Shown here in pieces: positions 23,167 through 33,410 of a stretch of DNA of 64,000 nt. Position 1 is the first letter of the stretch. Every line of letters begins with the position of its first letter. The position numbers and the translations under genes were made by a program. The notes beneath the pieces were generated by a model. It worked only from the letters and a program-made list of their open reading frames with translations, ran no database searches and was not told the DNA's origin. The stretch is from CAYSYM01 sp964435115 (GTDB lineage: Bacteria > Chloroflexota > UBA6077 > CF-72): assembly GCA_964435115.1 (NCBI GenBank), contig CAYSYM010000016.1, positions 1 to 64,000 on the forward strand, read 5' to 3'.

Positions 23167-25620
23167 GTGATCGCGCCGGCCGCCGTGGTCACCCACGGCC
23201 TGACGTCCGTGGAGGCCGCTCGCCGCCTGGCCGAGTACGGGCCAAACGAGGTCGCGACCGGGCCCCGGCGCTGGCTCCCGCGGACCGCACTCGGGCTCGT
23301 CGGCAACCCGCTGGTCGTCATCCTGCTCGTCGCGAGCTTGATCTCCGCCCTGCTCGGAGAGGCGTTCAACGCCACGCTTATCACACTGATCATCATCCTC
23401 AGCGTGGCCCTCGATGTCTTCCAAGTCTACCGGTCCGAGCAGGCCACCGCCCAGCTCCGCCGCCTGATCGAGCCGACCACCACGGTCCGTCGCGACGGAC
23501 GGACCGTCGAGATCTCCGTGCGGGACGTCGTGCCCGGCGACGTGCTCGAAATCCGCGCGGGTGCCCTGGTCCCTGCCGACGCCACCCTGGTTACCGCCAC
23601 CACGCTCACGCTCGACGAGGCTGCGCTCACTGGCGAGTCGTTGCCGATTGAGAAGCGCGCCGGAGATGGACCCCGGACCCAGCTCTTCGCCGGCACCTCG
23701 GTGGTCAGCGGCGTTGGGCAGGCGGTGGTTAGCGCGACCGGCCCGCACACCCAGTTCGGCGCGCTCGCTCGCGCGCTGGCAGAGAAGGCGCCGCCAACCG
23801 AGTTCGAGCGGGGTACTCGCGCTTTCGGCTACGTGATCATGCGCACCGTCGTGGGACTCGTGCTCTTCGTCTTCCTGGTCAACGCGCTCCTCAGGCGCGA
23901 CCCCCTGGAGTCGTTTCTCTTCACACTTGCCCTGGCCGTCGGCCTCACGCCCGAGTTCCTGCCGATGATCATGACGGTCACGCTCGGCCAGGGAGCGCAG
24001 CGGATGGCGCGCGGCAACGTGATCGTTAAGCGACTAGCGGCCATCGAGAACCTGGGCAACATGGACGTGCTGTGCAGCGACAAGACCGGGACGCTGACCC
24101 GCGGGGAGCTCGTCCTCCAGGGGCATGTCGACGCCTGGGGGCGTGAGTCCGCGAACGTGCTGCGGTGGGCCTGCGTGAACAGCGCCCTCGAGAGCGGTGT
24201 GCGAAGCCCGCTCGATGCCGCAATCCTGGCCCACGAGCACCCGGCCATCCCGCACTACACGAAGCTGGCGGAGCTGCCGTTCGACTTCGAGCGACGACGT
24301 GTGAGTGTCCTTGTCGACGGGCCGGAGGGGAGAACGTTGGTGTCCAAGGGCGCGCCCGAGAGCATGCTGCCGCTGTGCGTCCGTGTGGACAACCAGTCCG
24401 GACAGGTCCCGCTCGAGGCGGCGGTTGCTCGTGAGGCAGACACAACCTACGCCGATCTGAGTCGCGCCGGCTACCACGTGCTGGCGATTGCCTGGCGGTC
24501 GGTTCCCACGTCTACGGAGACGCTCGCACCGACCGATGAGCGCGACCTGACGCTGGGCGGGTTCGTCGCCTTCCTCGATCCCCCAGACCCATCAGCGGCC
24601 GAAACCGTGCGGACGCTGCGCGAGTCTGGCGTCGGTATCACGATCCTGACCGGCGACGGCGAGCTCGTGACGCGCACGATCTGTCGCCAGGTGGGCATCC
24701 CGGCCGAGCGCGTCATGCTCGGCGACGAGCTGGCGCGGATGACGGACGCCGCACTGGTCGCCGTCGTGGAGAGAATCAACGTGTTCGCGCGTGTCTCGCC
24801 CACGCAGAAGAACCGGATCATTCATGCCCTGAAGCGCAACCGCCACGTGGTCGGCTACCTGGGAGACGGAATCAACGATGCGCCCTCCCTACACACCGCT
24901 GACGTCGGCATCTCTGTCTCCAATGCGGTGGACGTGGCCCGCGCCGCCGCGGACATCATCCTCCTGGAGAAGAGCCTCGTGGCGATCCACCGCGGGGTCG
25001 TGGAGGGTCGGAAGAGCTTCGGGAACATCACCAAGTACGTGCTGATGGGGACCAGCTCGAACTTCGGGAACATGCTGAGCATGGCCGCCGCCTCGGCCGT
25101 CCTCCCGTTCCTGCCACTCCTGCCCGTGCAGATCCTGCTCAACAACTTCCTGTACGACCTCTCACAGCTCACCATCCCGACGGACAATGTCGACGCCACC
25201 TACGTGGCGCACCCTCGGAAGTGGGACATGGCCATGATCCAGCGCTTCATGTTCGGGCTCGGCCCCATCAGCTCGCTCTACGACTTCCTGACCTTTGGCG
25301 TGCTGCTGTGGGGCTTCCAGGCCGGGCCCGAGCTGTTCCGCGCCGGCTGGTTCATCGAATCGTTGGCCACACAAACCCTGGTGATCTTCGTCATCCGCAC
25401 GGCGGGCAATCCGTTCAAGAGCCGGCCCAGCAATGCACTCCTGGTGAGCGTGCTCGGGGGCGTGGTCGGCGGCGTGCTGGTCGTGCTCTCCCCGTTCGGC
25501 GGCGCCATCGGCTTCGCTCCCGTGTCCCCGCTCGTCTTCGCCGTGCTGGTGCCAATGGTCGGGACGTACCTGGGTCTGGTCCAGCTCTTCAAGCGCCGGT
25601 TCTACGAGCGAAGCGGCTGA
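23167..25620 (+). CDS. mgtA: MgtA-like P-type (class IIIB) cation ATPase
   Basis: An 817-residue transporter driven by ATP, probably for Mg2+. Order: cytoplasmic start GLTSVEAARRLAEYGPN, two helices, actuator domain with TGES (LTGESLPIEKR), and the PEFLPMIMTVTLGQGAQRMA helix that resembles the MgtA PEMLPMIV motif. The phosphorylation site CSDKTGTLT has its Asp near 305, the hinge is GDGINDAP, and about six C-terminal helices follow. GTG at 23167 was chosen; the frame also allows GTG at 23071, but that start precedes a strong hairpin and adds no conserved sequence. Another divalent cation is possible. Confidence 0.87.
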   Translation: MIAPAAVVTHGLTSVEAARRLAEYGPNEVATGPRRWLPRTALGLVGNPLVVILLVASLISALLGEAFNATLITLIIILSVALDVFQVYRSEQATAQLRRLIEPTTTVRRDGRTVEISVRDVVPGDVLEIRAGALVPADATLVTATTLTLDEAALTGESLPIEKRAGDGPRTQLFAGTSVVSGVGQAVVSATGPHTQFGALARALAEKAPPTEFERGTRAFGYVIMRTVVGLVLFVFLVNALLRRDPLESFLFTLALAVGLTPEFLPMIMTVTLGQGAQRMARGNVIVKRLAAIENLGNMDVLCSDKTGTLTRGELVLQGHVDAWGRESANVLRWACVNSALESGVRSPLDAAILAHEHPAIPHYTKLAELPFDFERRRVSVLVDGPEGRTLVSKGAPESMLPLCVRVDNQSGQVPLEAAVAREADTTYADLSRAGYHVLAIAWRSVPTSTETLAPTDERDLTLGGFVAFLDPPDPSAAETVRTLRESGVGITILTGDGELVTRTICRQVGIPAERVMLGDELARMTDAALVAVVERINVFARVSPTQKNRIIHALKRNRHVVGYLGDGINDAPSLHTADVGISVSNAVDVARAAADIILLEKSLVAIHRGVVEGRKSFGNITKYVLMGTSSNFGNMLSMAAASAVLPFLPLLPVQILLNNFLYDLSQLTIPTDNVDATYVAHPRKWDMAMIQRFMFGLGPISSLYDFLTFGVLLWGFQAGPELFRAGWFIESLATQTLVIFVIRTAGNPFKSRPSNALLVSVLGGVVGGVLVVLSPFGGAIGFAPVSPLVFAVLVPMVGTYLGLVQLFKRRFYERSG

Positions 25621-25930
25621 GGCGCTGGCTGCCTGTGGCTCGCGCCGTCCGCCCTCAGCCCGCCGGCGTGCCGCGCCCCCATAACACGCCGAGGCGGGTC
25701 GACGTTGCACTGAGCGACACCTCGCGTCGTCGCTCTCGGGCCAGGCAGCCCGTGACGCGCTGCGCTCGGCGCGAAGCGCTTCCTTGGCCGAGCGGCGCTG
25801 CCGGCGCCGACGCGCGGCTGGACGCGGCGCAGGGGGCTCGCGGGCCGGGCGCCGACCCACAGAGGTTGGCCTCGGGCCAGCGGCGACGGCGAGGCCGAGT
25901 CAATCCGTGACGAAGGAGTGGACGGTCGTG

Positions 25931-26587
25931 ATGGGAAGCCTGAGCAGGAGCGCGAGCGCTACACGCAGCGGGGCGGACGGGTCGCCCGAGAACGGGGGCG
26001 GCGCCCTGAGCCGCCGCAGCATCCTCGGCAAGGGGGCGAAGCTGGCGTTCGCCGCCCCGGCGGTGCTCGCCGCCCTGCAGGCCGGGGCCGCCTTTGCCGA
26101 CGAGTCGGACGACGAGCGCCGGGGCCGGGGGCGCTCAGAGCGCGACGACTCGCCGGCCGCGAGCTCCAGCCCGCCCCGGCGCCGCCCGGACGTGCCGGCC
26201 GCGTTCCGCCTCGAGCTGTGCCGTGTCGCCGACGTGCCGGCGAACGACTTCACCTCGGCGAATCCCGGTACCGACCCGTTGCGCGATGGCCGGTTGCGCA
26301 TCGCCCACGATGGCGACGCGCCAGAGGACGGCCGGGTGCGCGTGCGGCTGCGCAGGGCCAAGCCGGCCTCCCGCTACCAGGTCTTCTTCGTGCGCTTCAA
26401 GGACCAGGGGCGCGAGGACCTGGGTGTCGTCGGACCGACGGACGAGGAAGGCGACCTCGACGCGGCAGCGCCGACCCCGCTCTCTGGCGCCAACCGCGTC
26501 GGGATCTTCGTGCTTGTCCGCCAAGACGGTGACGAGGCGGGGAAGGACGAGTTCGTCACCTGCGTCCGCCGCCCCGGCGCTGCTTGA
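25931..26587 (+). CDS. Secreted protein with Tat-like signal
   Basis: A 218-residue protein of unknown function. Residues 25-52 read SRRSILGKGAKLAFAAPAVLAAL, a twin-arginine-type signal (S-R-R with a Lys-containing hydrophobic core) followed by an Ala-rich cleavage zone. A charged Arg/Ser/Asp linker precedes a beta-rich domain of about 120 residues with two Cys (ELCRVADV and VTCVRRP), which might form a disulfide. AAGGAG at 25913-25918 supports ATG 25931 or the adjacent GTG 25928. It is convergent with the pyruvate oxidoreductase gene. Confidence 0.65.
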   Translation: MGSLSRSASATRSGADGSPENGGGALSRRSILGKGAKLAFAAPAVLAALQAGAAFADESDDERRGRGRSERDDSPAASSSPPRRRPDVPAAFRLELCRVADVPANDFTSANPGTDPLRDGRLRIAHDGDAPEDGRVRVRLRRAKPASRYQVFFVRFKDQGREDLGVVGPTDEEGDLDAAAPTPLSGANRVGIFVLVRQDGDEAGKDEFVTCVRRPGAA

Positions 26588-26650
26588 GCCGGCCGGGCGT
26601 GGCGGGTCCGGCAGTGGACCCGTGCGGGGCCTCCACACCGTTCCACCCGC

Positions 26651-26706
26651 TCAGCCCGTGGGCCGCCGCCTGGCACGGATCGGCCCACGGGCGGCCCACG
26701 GGCTGA
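26651..26706. terminator. 16-bp inverted repeat between convergent genes
   Basis: TCAGCCCGTGGGCCGC (26651-26666) is perfectly complementary to 26691-26706. The 24-bp spacer ends in an extra partial copy of the right arm (CGGCCCACGG at 26681), so two alternative stems are possible. The position between two converging stops points to a bidirectional terminator, but there is no T-run. Confidence 0.65.
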
Positions 26707-26734
26707 GCGCCCGCGAAACGAGGGCGCGAAGCGC

Positions 26735-29700
26735 TCAGTCGGCGGCCTTGCCGTTGGCCGGCGGCTGGCCGCCGGTGGTGGCGTCGGCGGCCAGCTTCTC
26801 GTACTGGCGCCAGCGGCTCGCCACGTCCTCCTCGGCGAGCTTCAGCAGTCGCCGGGCCTCCTCCGGGTCGCTCTGGGTGAGCATGCGGTACCGCGTCTCG
26901 TTGTAGATGTACTCGGCGAGCGGGAGCGTCGGCGCCTTGGAGTCGAGTGTCAGCGGGTTCTTCCCCTCCCGCGCCAGGGCGGGGTTGTAGCGGTACAGCG
27001 GCCAGTAGCCGGAGAGCACCGCCCGCCGCTGCTGTTCCAGGCCGTAGCGCAGGTCGTAGCCGTGGGCGATGCAGTGGCTGTAGGCGATCACCAGCGAGGG
27101 CCCGTCGAACGCCTCGGCCTCCAGGATCGCCTTGAGCGTCTGGGCGTCGTTGCCTCCCATGGCAATCCGCGCCACGTACACGCTGCCGTACCCGATCGCC
27201 AGCATCCCCAGGTCCTTCTTGGCCACCGTCTTGCCGCCGGCCGCGAACTTGGCTACCGCCGCCCGCGGGGTGGCCTTGGACATCTGGCCGCCCGTGTTCG
27301 AGTAGACCTCGGTATCCAGCACCAGCACGTTGACGTTGCGGCCCGAGGCGAGCACGTGGTCCAGCCCGCCGTAGCCGATGTCGTAGGCCCAGCCGTCGCC
27401 GCCCACGATCCAGACGCTCTTCTTCACCAGCACGTCGGCCAGGCTCAGCAGGTCGCGCGCGTCCGGCGTGCGCAACCCTTCGAGCTTCGCCTTCAGCACC
27501 TCCACGCGCTGCCGCTGCTCGTAGATGCCGGTCTCGCTGGACTGGTCAGCGCGCAGCAGGCCGTCCACCAGGTCGTCGCCAAGCCTGGGCCGCAGCCGCT
27601 GCAGCAGCTCGCGGGCGTACTCGCCCTGCTTGTCGAGCGTCAGGCGGAAGCCCAGCCCGAACTCGGCGTTGTCCTCGAACAGCGAGTTCGACCACGCCGG
27701 CCCGCGGCCTTCCCGGTTCTTCGCCCACGGCGTGGTGGGCAGGTTGCCGCCGTAGATCGAGGAGCAGCCGGTGGCGTTGGCGATCAGGGCCCGGTCGCCG
27801 AAGAGCTGCGAGATCAGCTTGAGGTACGGTGTCTCACCGCAGCCGGCGCAGGCGCCGGAGAATTCGAACAGCGGCTGCAGGAGCTGGGAGTCCTTGACCG
27901 AGGCCAGGTTGAGGGTGCGGCGGTCCACCTCCGGTAGCGTGAGGAAGAGCTCCCAGTTCTTCACTTCGGCCTCGCGGCGCGGGGCCTGGGGCACCATGTT
28001 GATCGCCTTGAGGCTGGGGTCGGCCTTGCTCTTGACCGGGCACGCCTCCACGCACAGGCCGCAGCCGGTGCAGTCCTCCGGCGAGACCTGGAGCGTGTAG
28101 ACGTACGTCGGCAGCTCCTTCCAGCGGGCCGGCGCCGACTTCAGGGTGGCCGGGGCGCCGTCCAGCGCGCGCGGGTCGTACACCTTGGCGCGGATGACCG
28201 CGTGCGGGCAGACCAGCACGCACTTGTCGCACTGGATGCAGATGCTCGCGTCCCACTCGGGGATCTCCAGGGCGATGTTGCGCTTCTCCCACTGCGTGGT
28301 GCCCGTGGGGTAGGTGCCGTCGACCGGGAGGGCGCTCACCGGGAGCTCGTCCCCTTCGCCCGCGATCATCCGGGCGGTCACCTGCTGGACGAATGAGGGC
28401 GCCTCGGCTGGGACGGGCGGGCGCATCTCGCGCGTGCCCGTCACCCAGCCCGGCACCTGGACCTCGTGCAGGTTCGCCAGGGTCTGGTCGACCGCCTCGA
28501 AGTTCTTCCGCACCACCGCCTCGCCGCGCTTCCCGTAGGTCTTCTCGATCGCGTGCTTGATCGCCGCGATCGCCTCGTCGCGCGGGAGGACCCCGCTCAG
28601 GGCGAAGAAGCACGTCTGCATGATGGTGTTGACACGGCCGCCCATACCCGTCTCGCGCGCCACCTTGTAGCCGTCGATCACGTAGAAGCGGAGCTGCTTG
28701 TCGACGATCCGCTTCTGGGTCTGGCGCGGCAGGTGCTCCCACACCTCGTCCGGCCCGAACGGGCTGTTGAGGAGGAACGTGGCGCCGGGCTGCGCGGGCT
28801 TGAGCACGTCGAACCGTTCCAGGAAGCTGAACTGGTGGCAGGCCACGAAGTTGGTCGCGGTGACCAGGTACGGCGCGTGGATCGGCTTCGGCCCGAAGCG
28901 CAGGTGCGAGACGGTCATCGTGCCCGACTTCTTGGAGTCGTAGACGAAGTAGCCCTGGGCGTAGTTGGCGGTGTCCTCGCCGATGATCTTGATCGAGTTC
29001 TTGTTCGCTCCAACCGTGCCGTCCGAGCCCAGCCCGTAGAACAGGCAGCGCACGGTCTCCGGGTCCTCGGTGCTGAAGGACGGGTCGACCTCCAGGCTGG
29101 TGTGTGTCACGTCGTCGACGATGCCCACGGTGAAGTGGCTCGTGGGGTGCTCCTGCTGCAGCTCGTCGAAGACGGCCTTCGCCATGGCCGGCGTGAACTC
29201 CTTGGAGGAGAGCCCGTACCGTCCGCCGATAACGCGCGGGAACCTTGTGAACGGCGCTGTACCGCTGGCGAGGGCCTCGCTGACCGCCGCGACAACGTCC
29301 TGGTAGAGCGGCTCGCCGGCGCTGCCCGGCTCCTTGGTCCGGTCCAGCACCGCGATCGCCCGCACCGAGGCGGGGAGCGCCCGGACGACGTGCTCGACCG
29401 AGAACGGGCGGAAGAGACGCACCTTGAGCACTCCGACCTTCTCACCCTGGCGGCGTAAGGCCGCCGCCGTCTCCTCGGCCGTCTCCGCACCGGAGCCCAT
29501 GAGCACCACCACGCGCTCCGCGTCCGGCGCGCCGGCGTAGTCGAACAGGTGGTAGTGGCGGCCGGTGAGGGCGGCGAACGCATCCATGCGACGCTGCAGG
29601 ATGCTCGGGCACGCGAGGTAGAAGGGGTTGGCGGCCTCGCGCGCCTGGAAGTAGACGTCTGGATTTTGGGCCGTCCCGCGCATGAACGGCCGTTCCGGGT

Positions 29701-30388
29701 TGAGGCCCCGGGCGCGGTGGGCGCGCACGAGGTCGTCGTCGATCATCGCCCGCAAGTCGTCGTCGGCGAGCGGTTCGATCTTCATCACCTCGTGGGAGGT
29801 GCGGAAGCCGTCGAAGAAGTGCAGGAACGGCACCCGCGCTTCGAGCGTGGCCGCGTGGGCGATGAGCGCCAGGTCCTGCGCCTCCTGGACCGAGCTGGAG
29901 GCGAGCATGGCCCAGCCCGTCTGGCGCGCCGCCATGACGTCTGACTGGTCGCCGAAGATGGAGAGCCCCTGGGCCGCCAGGGAGCGCGCGGCCACGTGGA
30001 AGACGGTCGCGGTCAGCTCGCCGGCGATCTTGTACATGTTCGGAATCATCAGGAGCAGCCCCTGCGATGCTGTGAAGCTGGTGGTGAGGGAGCCGGTCTG
30101 TAGCGCGCCGTGGACGGCGCCGGCCGCTCCCCCCTCGCTCTGCATCTCCACCACCAGCGGCACCGTCCCCCAGAGGTTCGCCCGGCGCTCCGCGCTCCAC
30201 TGGTCCGCCCACTCCCCCATCGCCGACGAGGGCGTGATGGGATAGATCGCGATGACTTCGCTGACCTTGTGGGCGACGTTGGCGACTGCCTCGTTGGCGT
30301 CGAGGGTCACGTACCGCCGCCCCGCGCTCCGTGGCGGCTGCTGGCGCTCCACGCCGGCCAGGTCGCCCACCGTCTGTGCTGTCACCAT
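26735..30388 (-). CDS. nifJ: Pyruvate:ferredoxin (flavodoxin) oxidoreductase
   Basis: A 1217-residue single-chain enzyme that cleaves pyruvate to acetyl-CoA, CO2 and reduced ferredoxin. Domain order is complete: pyrimidine-binding domain (DANEAVANVAHKVSEVIAIYPITPSSAMGEW), CoA/transketolase-C part, gamma domain (GLGSDGTVGANKNSIKIIGE), two ferredoxin clusters (CIQCDKCVLVCP and CTGCGLCVEACP), and the TPP domain. The TPP domain has CAGCGETPY, ATGCSSIYGG, GDGWAYDIGYGG and EVYSNTGGQMSKATP. The ATG at 30388 is preferred over a GTG at 30439 because GGAG lies ten bases before it. Oxygen sensitivity is usual for the family, so its presence beside bd oxidase suggests microaerobic life. Confidence 0.95.
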   Translation of the reverse strand: MVTAQTVGDLAGVERQQPPRSAGRRYVTLDANEAVANVAHKVSEVIAIYPITPSSAMGEWADQWSAERRANLWGTVPLVVEMQSEGGAAGAVHGALQTGSLTTSFTASQGLLLMIPNMYKIAGELTATVFHVAARSLAAQGLSIFGDQSDVMAARQTGWAMLASSSVQEAQDLALIAHAATLEARVPFLHFFDGFRTSHEVMKIEPLADDDLRAMIDDDLVRAHRARGLNPERPFMRGTAQNPDVYFQAREAANPFYLACPSILQRRMDAFAALTGRHYHLFDYAGAPDAERVVVLMGSGAETAEETAAALRRQGEKVGVLKVRLFRPFSVEHVVRALPASVRAIAVLDRTKEPGSAGEPLYQDVVAAVSEALASGTAPFTRFPRVIGGRYGLSSKEFTPAMAKAVFDELQQEHPTSHFTVGIVDDVTHTSLEVDPSFSTEDPETVRCLFYGLGSDGTVGANKNSIKIIGEDTANYAQGYFVYDSKKSGTMTVSHLRFGPKPIHAPYLVTATNFVACHQFSFLERFDVLKPAQPGATFLLNSPFGPDEVWEHLPRQTQKRIVDKQLRFYVIDGYKVARETGMGGRVNTIMQTCFFALSGVLPRDEAIAAIKHAIEKTYGKRGEAVVRKNFEAVDQTLANLHEVQVPGWVTGTREMRPPVPAEAPSFVQQVTARMIAGEGDELPVSALPVDGTYPTGTTQWEKRNIALEIPEWDASICIQCDKCVLVCPHAVIRAKVYDPRALDGAPATLKSAPARWKELPTYVYTLQVSPEDCTGCGLCVEACPVKSKADPSLKAINMVPQAPRREAEVKNWELFLTLPEVDRRTLNLASVKDSQLLQPLFEFSGACAGCGETPYLKLISQLFGDRALIANATGCSSIYGGNLPTTPWAKNREGRGPAWSNSLFEDNAEFGLGFRLTLDKQGEYARELLQRLRPRLGDDLVDGLLRADQSSETGIYEQRQRVEVLKAKLEGLRTPDARDLLSLADVLVKKSVWIVGGDGWAYDIGYGGLDHVLASGRNVNVLVLDTEVYSNTGGQMSKATPRAAVAKFAAGGKTVAKKDLGMLAIGYGSVYVARIAMGGNDAQTLKAILEAEAFDGPSLVIAYSHCIAHGYDLRYGLEQQRRAVLSGYWPLYRYNPALAREGKNPLTLDSKAPTLPLAEYIYNETRYRMLTQSDPEEARRLLKLAEEDVASRWRQYEKLAADATTGGQPPANGKAAD

Positions 30389-30535
30389 GGGCTCAGAGCT
30401 CCACTCCTCGATGAGTGCCGTGCTCAGCAAGTGGGCCACCCCGCCAGGGGAGCGGGTGGAATGCTGGCCCGCTTGCTCAGCGTGAGTATCGGCGCCCGCT
30501 CGCCGGAGCGGCCACGTGTCGAGGGGTGGTTGTCC

Positions 30536-30557
30536 GCCCTACCCTATCGGGTAGGGC
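30536..30557. promoter_or_regulatory. 9-bp perfect palindrome in the divergent gap
   Basis: GCCCTACCC (30536-30544), loop TATC, GGGTAGGGC (30549-30557). It sits about 150 bp upstream of the pyruvate oxidoreductase start and 105 bp before the next array. It may be an operator for the minus-strand gene. The rest of the 335-bp gap shows nothing except the array that follows. Confidence 0.5.
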
Positions 30558-30661
30558 CGCGCCGCAGCGGGCCCAGGTGGGCTGGGCCCGTCCGGACCAG
30601 CGTTGGCCTGCAGCCCCGGCGCGCGGCCGGGACCCCGGCCCCCTCCGGTGGGCGCTCGAGC

Positions 30662-30716
30662 GTTCACCCGGCGTTGACCAGGGGCAACACCGCTGGCAAT
30701 CGCCGGCTGGTACGAC
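30662..30716 (+). promoter_or_regulatory. 11-bp-period operator array and -10 (P-type ATPase)
   Basis: Seven-bp units start every 11 bp: GTTCACC 30662, GTTGACC 30673, then the drifted GCAACAC 30684 and GGCAATC 30695. Nine bases later comes TACGAC (30711-30716), a plausible -10. Transcription would start at or next to the ATG at 30724, so the message may be leaderless. The geometry fits an OmpR/PhoB-family response-regulator site. Confidence 0.7.
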
Positions 30717-30723
30717 GGGGAGG

Positions 30724-33396
30724 ATGGCTCCCCGTTCCGCCGGGCCGGCCCCGGCCGGCAGTCCCGGTCGTCGAGCCGACGCACGGCCTGACCCGGGGGT
30801 CGAGCAGAGCGTCGACCTCTCGACGCTGGCCGGCCTGTCGGCGTGGGAGGCGCGCCAGCGCCTGGAGGCGGAGGGCGCCAACGAGCTGCCCTCCGCTCGC
30901 CGCCGCGGGCCGCTCCACCTCGCGCGCGACGTGCTGCGTGAGCCCATGCTCCTGCTGCTCGTCGCGGCCGGCGCGGTCTACCTCCTCCTTGGCGACACGG
31001 AGCAGGCGCTGCTCCTGCTTGGCTCGATCGTCGTCATCATGGGCATCACCTTCTACCAGGAGCGGAAGACTGAGCGGGCCCTGGAGGCTCTGCGCGACCT
31101 CTCCAGCCCCCGGGCGCTGGTGGTACGCGACGGCCGCCACCAGCGCATCCCGGGCCGCGAGGTGGTCCGCGGCGACCTGCTCGTCGTCGCGGAGGGGGAT
31201 CGCGTTCCTGCCGACGCCGTCCTCGTCTCGGGGCCCAACGTGTCCGTGGACGAGTCCCTGTTGACAGGCGAGTCGGTCCCGGTGCGAAAGGTCCCCTGGG
31301 AAGGGCGGGCGGCGCACCGCCGCCCGGGTGGGGATGACCAGCCGTTCCTCTACTCGGGCACGCTGGTGGTGCGTGGGCAGGGGTTCGCGCAGGTGCGGGC
31401 CACCGGCGCGCACGCCGAGATCGGCACGATCGGGCGGGCGCTCCAGGCGGTCGAGCCGGAGGACACGCCCCTGCAGCGGGAGACACGCCAGCTTGTCCGG
31501 AAGCTCGCCACCGTGGGGGTGGCAGTGTGCGCCGTGTTCGTCGTGGTGTACGGCCTCACGCGCGGCAACTGGCTCGACGGGCTGCTGGCCGGCGTAGCCC
31601 TGGCGATGTCCCTGCTGCCGGAAGAGTTCCCGGTCGTGCTCACCGTGTTCCTGGCGCTCGGGGCCTGGCGGATCGCTCAGCACCAGGTGCTCACGCGGCG
31701 CGCTCCGGCCGTGGAGACGCTCGGCTCGGCCACCGTGCTGTGCGTGGACAAGACCGGCACGCTGACCCTGAACCGCATGGCGATCAGCAAGATCCTGGTG
31801 GACCGGACGGTGTTCGATCTCGACACCGCGGGGCCGGGGTCGCTCCCGGACGCTGTGCACGAGGTGGTGGAGTTCGGCATCCTGGCCGGCCAGCAGGCGC
31901 CGGTGGATCCAATGGAGCGCGCCTTCTGGCAGCTCCGCGACAACGGGCTGGCCGCGGCCGGGCGCCTCCACGCTGACTGGACCCTGGTCCGCGAGTACCC
32001 GCTGTCACGCCGCCTGCTGGCGATGTCGCGCGTCTGGGCCACGCCCGGCGCGGCCGGGTACGTCCTGGCGGCAAAGGGGGCGCCCGAGGCTGTGGCCGAC
32101 CTGTGCCGGCTGGACGCGCCGCGCCGGCAGGAGCTGGCTGAGGCCGTCCACGCCATGGCGGAAGAGGGGCTGCGGGTCCTCGGCGTGGCCCGCGGCCACC
32201 TCGCCGCGGCGGAGCTGCCTGCCCACCAGCACGAGCTGGCGTTCGAGTTCCTCGGCCTGGTGGCGCTGGCCGACCCGGTCCGCCCTGGCGTGCCAGCCGC
32301 CATCCAGGAGTGCTACGCGGCCGGCATCCGCGTGGTCATGATCACGGGCGACCACCCGAGCACGGCGCGCAACATCGGCCGCCGGATCGGGCTGCGGCGG
32401 GCAGATGAGGTCCTGTCCGGCCCGGAGCTGGATGCCCTGGACGATGCCGGGCTGCGCGAACGGGTGAAGGCGGTGGATGTCTTCGCACGGGTGATGCCCG
32501 AGCAGAAGCTGCGTCTGGTGAGCGCCCTGCAGGCGAACGGCGAGGTGGTGGCGATGACGGGTGACGGCGTCAACGATGCCCCAGCCCTGAAGGCGGCCCA
32601 CATCGGCATTGCCTTGGGCGGGCGCGGCACGGACGTCGCCCGCGAAGCGGCGGCCATCGTCCTCCTGGACGACGATTTCTCCTCGATCGTGCAGGCGGTC
32701 CGGGTGGGACGCCGCATCTACGACAACCTGAAGAAGGCGATGGCCTACCTCCTCGCCATCCATGTGCCCATCGCGGGCATCGCGCTCGTGCCGGTGGTCT
32801 TCGGCTTGCCGCTCGTCCTCCTGCCGGCCCACATCGTCTTCCTCGAGCTGATCATCGATCCGGCCTGCTCGATTGCCTTCGAGGTGGAGCCCGAGGAGGG
32901 CGACGTCATGCGGCGCCCGCCACGCAAGCTGTCCGACCGGCTCTTCAACCGGAGGACGGTGGGCCTGAGCCTCATCCAGGGTGCGAGCGCGCTGGCGCTC
33001 GTGGTCGCCGTGTACGCGCTGGCGCTCGCCCGGCGGCAGGGCGAGCAGGAAGTGCGCGCGCTCGCCTTCTCGACGCTCGTCGTCGCCAACCTCTCGCTCA
33101 TTCTCACGAACCGCTCCTGGTCGCGCACCATCCTGGCGGCGCTGCGTGTGCCGAACCCCGCCTTGTGGTGGGTCATCGGCGGCGCGGCAGGCTTGCTCGG
33201 CCTGGTGTTGTACCTCCCCTTCCTGCGCGCCCTCTTCCGCTTCGCCGCGCTGCGCCTCGAAGACCTCCTGGTGGCCGTGCTGGCCGGCCTCCTGAGCGTG
33301 CTCTGGTTCGAGGCGCTGAAGCTGACCGGCTGGCTGCGGCCCGAGGCCGCTCGTTGGAGGACGGACGGTGAGCGTGGCGACCGCCACCCTGGCTAG
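30724..33396 (+). CDS. Cation-translocating P-type ATPase (class II-like)
   Basis: An 890-residue ATP-driven cation pump. It shows an N-terminal cation-ATPase domain (LSAWEARQRLEAEGANELP), actuator TGES (LLTGESVPVRKVPW), the ion-site helix LLPEEFPVVLTVFLALGAWR, the phosphorylation site CVDKTGTLT (Asp near 343), the hinge TGDGVNDAPALKAAHIGIALGGRGTDVAREAA, and a C-terminal helix bundle with FLELIIDPACSIAFE. The PEEFP motif replaces the PEGLP of Ca2+ pumps, so the cation is uncertain. The ATG at 30724 is chosen for the match of promoter and Met; the open frame extends upstream without conserved sequence. The USP gene follows after the next array. Confidence 0.9.
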   Translation: MAPRSAGPAPAGSPGRRADARPDPGVEQSVDLSTLAGLSAWEARQRLEAEGANELPSARRRGPLHLARDVLREPMLLLLVAAGAVYLLLGDTEQALLLLGSIVVIMGITFYQERKTERALEALRDLSSPRALVVRDGRHQRIPGREVVRGDLLVVAEGDRVPADAVLVSGPNVSVDESLLTGESVPVRKVPWEGRAAHRRPGGDDQPFLYSGTLVVRGQGFAQVRATGAHAEIGTIGRALQAVEPEDTPLQRETRQLVRKLATVGVAVCAVFVVVYGLTRGNWLDGLLAGVALAMSLLPEEFPVVLTVFLALGAWRIAQHQVLTRRAPAVETLGSATVLCVDKTGTLTLNRMAISKILVDRTVFDLDTAGPGSLPDAVHEVVEFGILAGQQAPVDPMERAFWQLRDNGLAAAGRLHADWTLVREYPLSRRLLAMSRVWATPGAAGYVLAAKGAPEAVADLCRLDAPRRQELAEAVHAMAEEGLRVLGVARGHLAAAELPAHQHELAFEFLGLVALADPVRPGVPAAIQECYAAGIRVVMITGDHPSTARNIGRRIGLRRADEVLSGPELDALDDAGLRERVKAVDVFARVMPEQKLRLVSALQANGEVVAMTGDGVNDAPALKAAHIGIALGGRGTDVAREAAAIVLLDDDFSSIVQAVRVGRRIYDNLKKAMAYLLAIHVPIAGIALVPVVFGLPLVLLPAHIVFLELIIDPACSIAFEVEPEEGDVMRRPPRKLSDRLFNRRTVGLSLIQGASALALVVAVYALALARRQGEQEVRALAFSTLVVANLSLILTNRSWSRTILAALRVPNPALWWVIGGAAGLLGLVLYLPFLRALFRFAALRLEDLLVAVLAGLLSVLWFEALKLTGWLRPEAARWRTDGERGDRHPG

Positions 33397-33410
33397 CTGC
33401 TGCGCTGTTC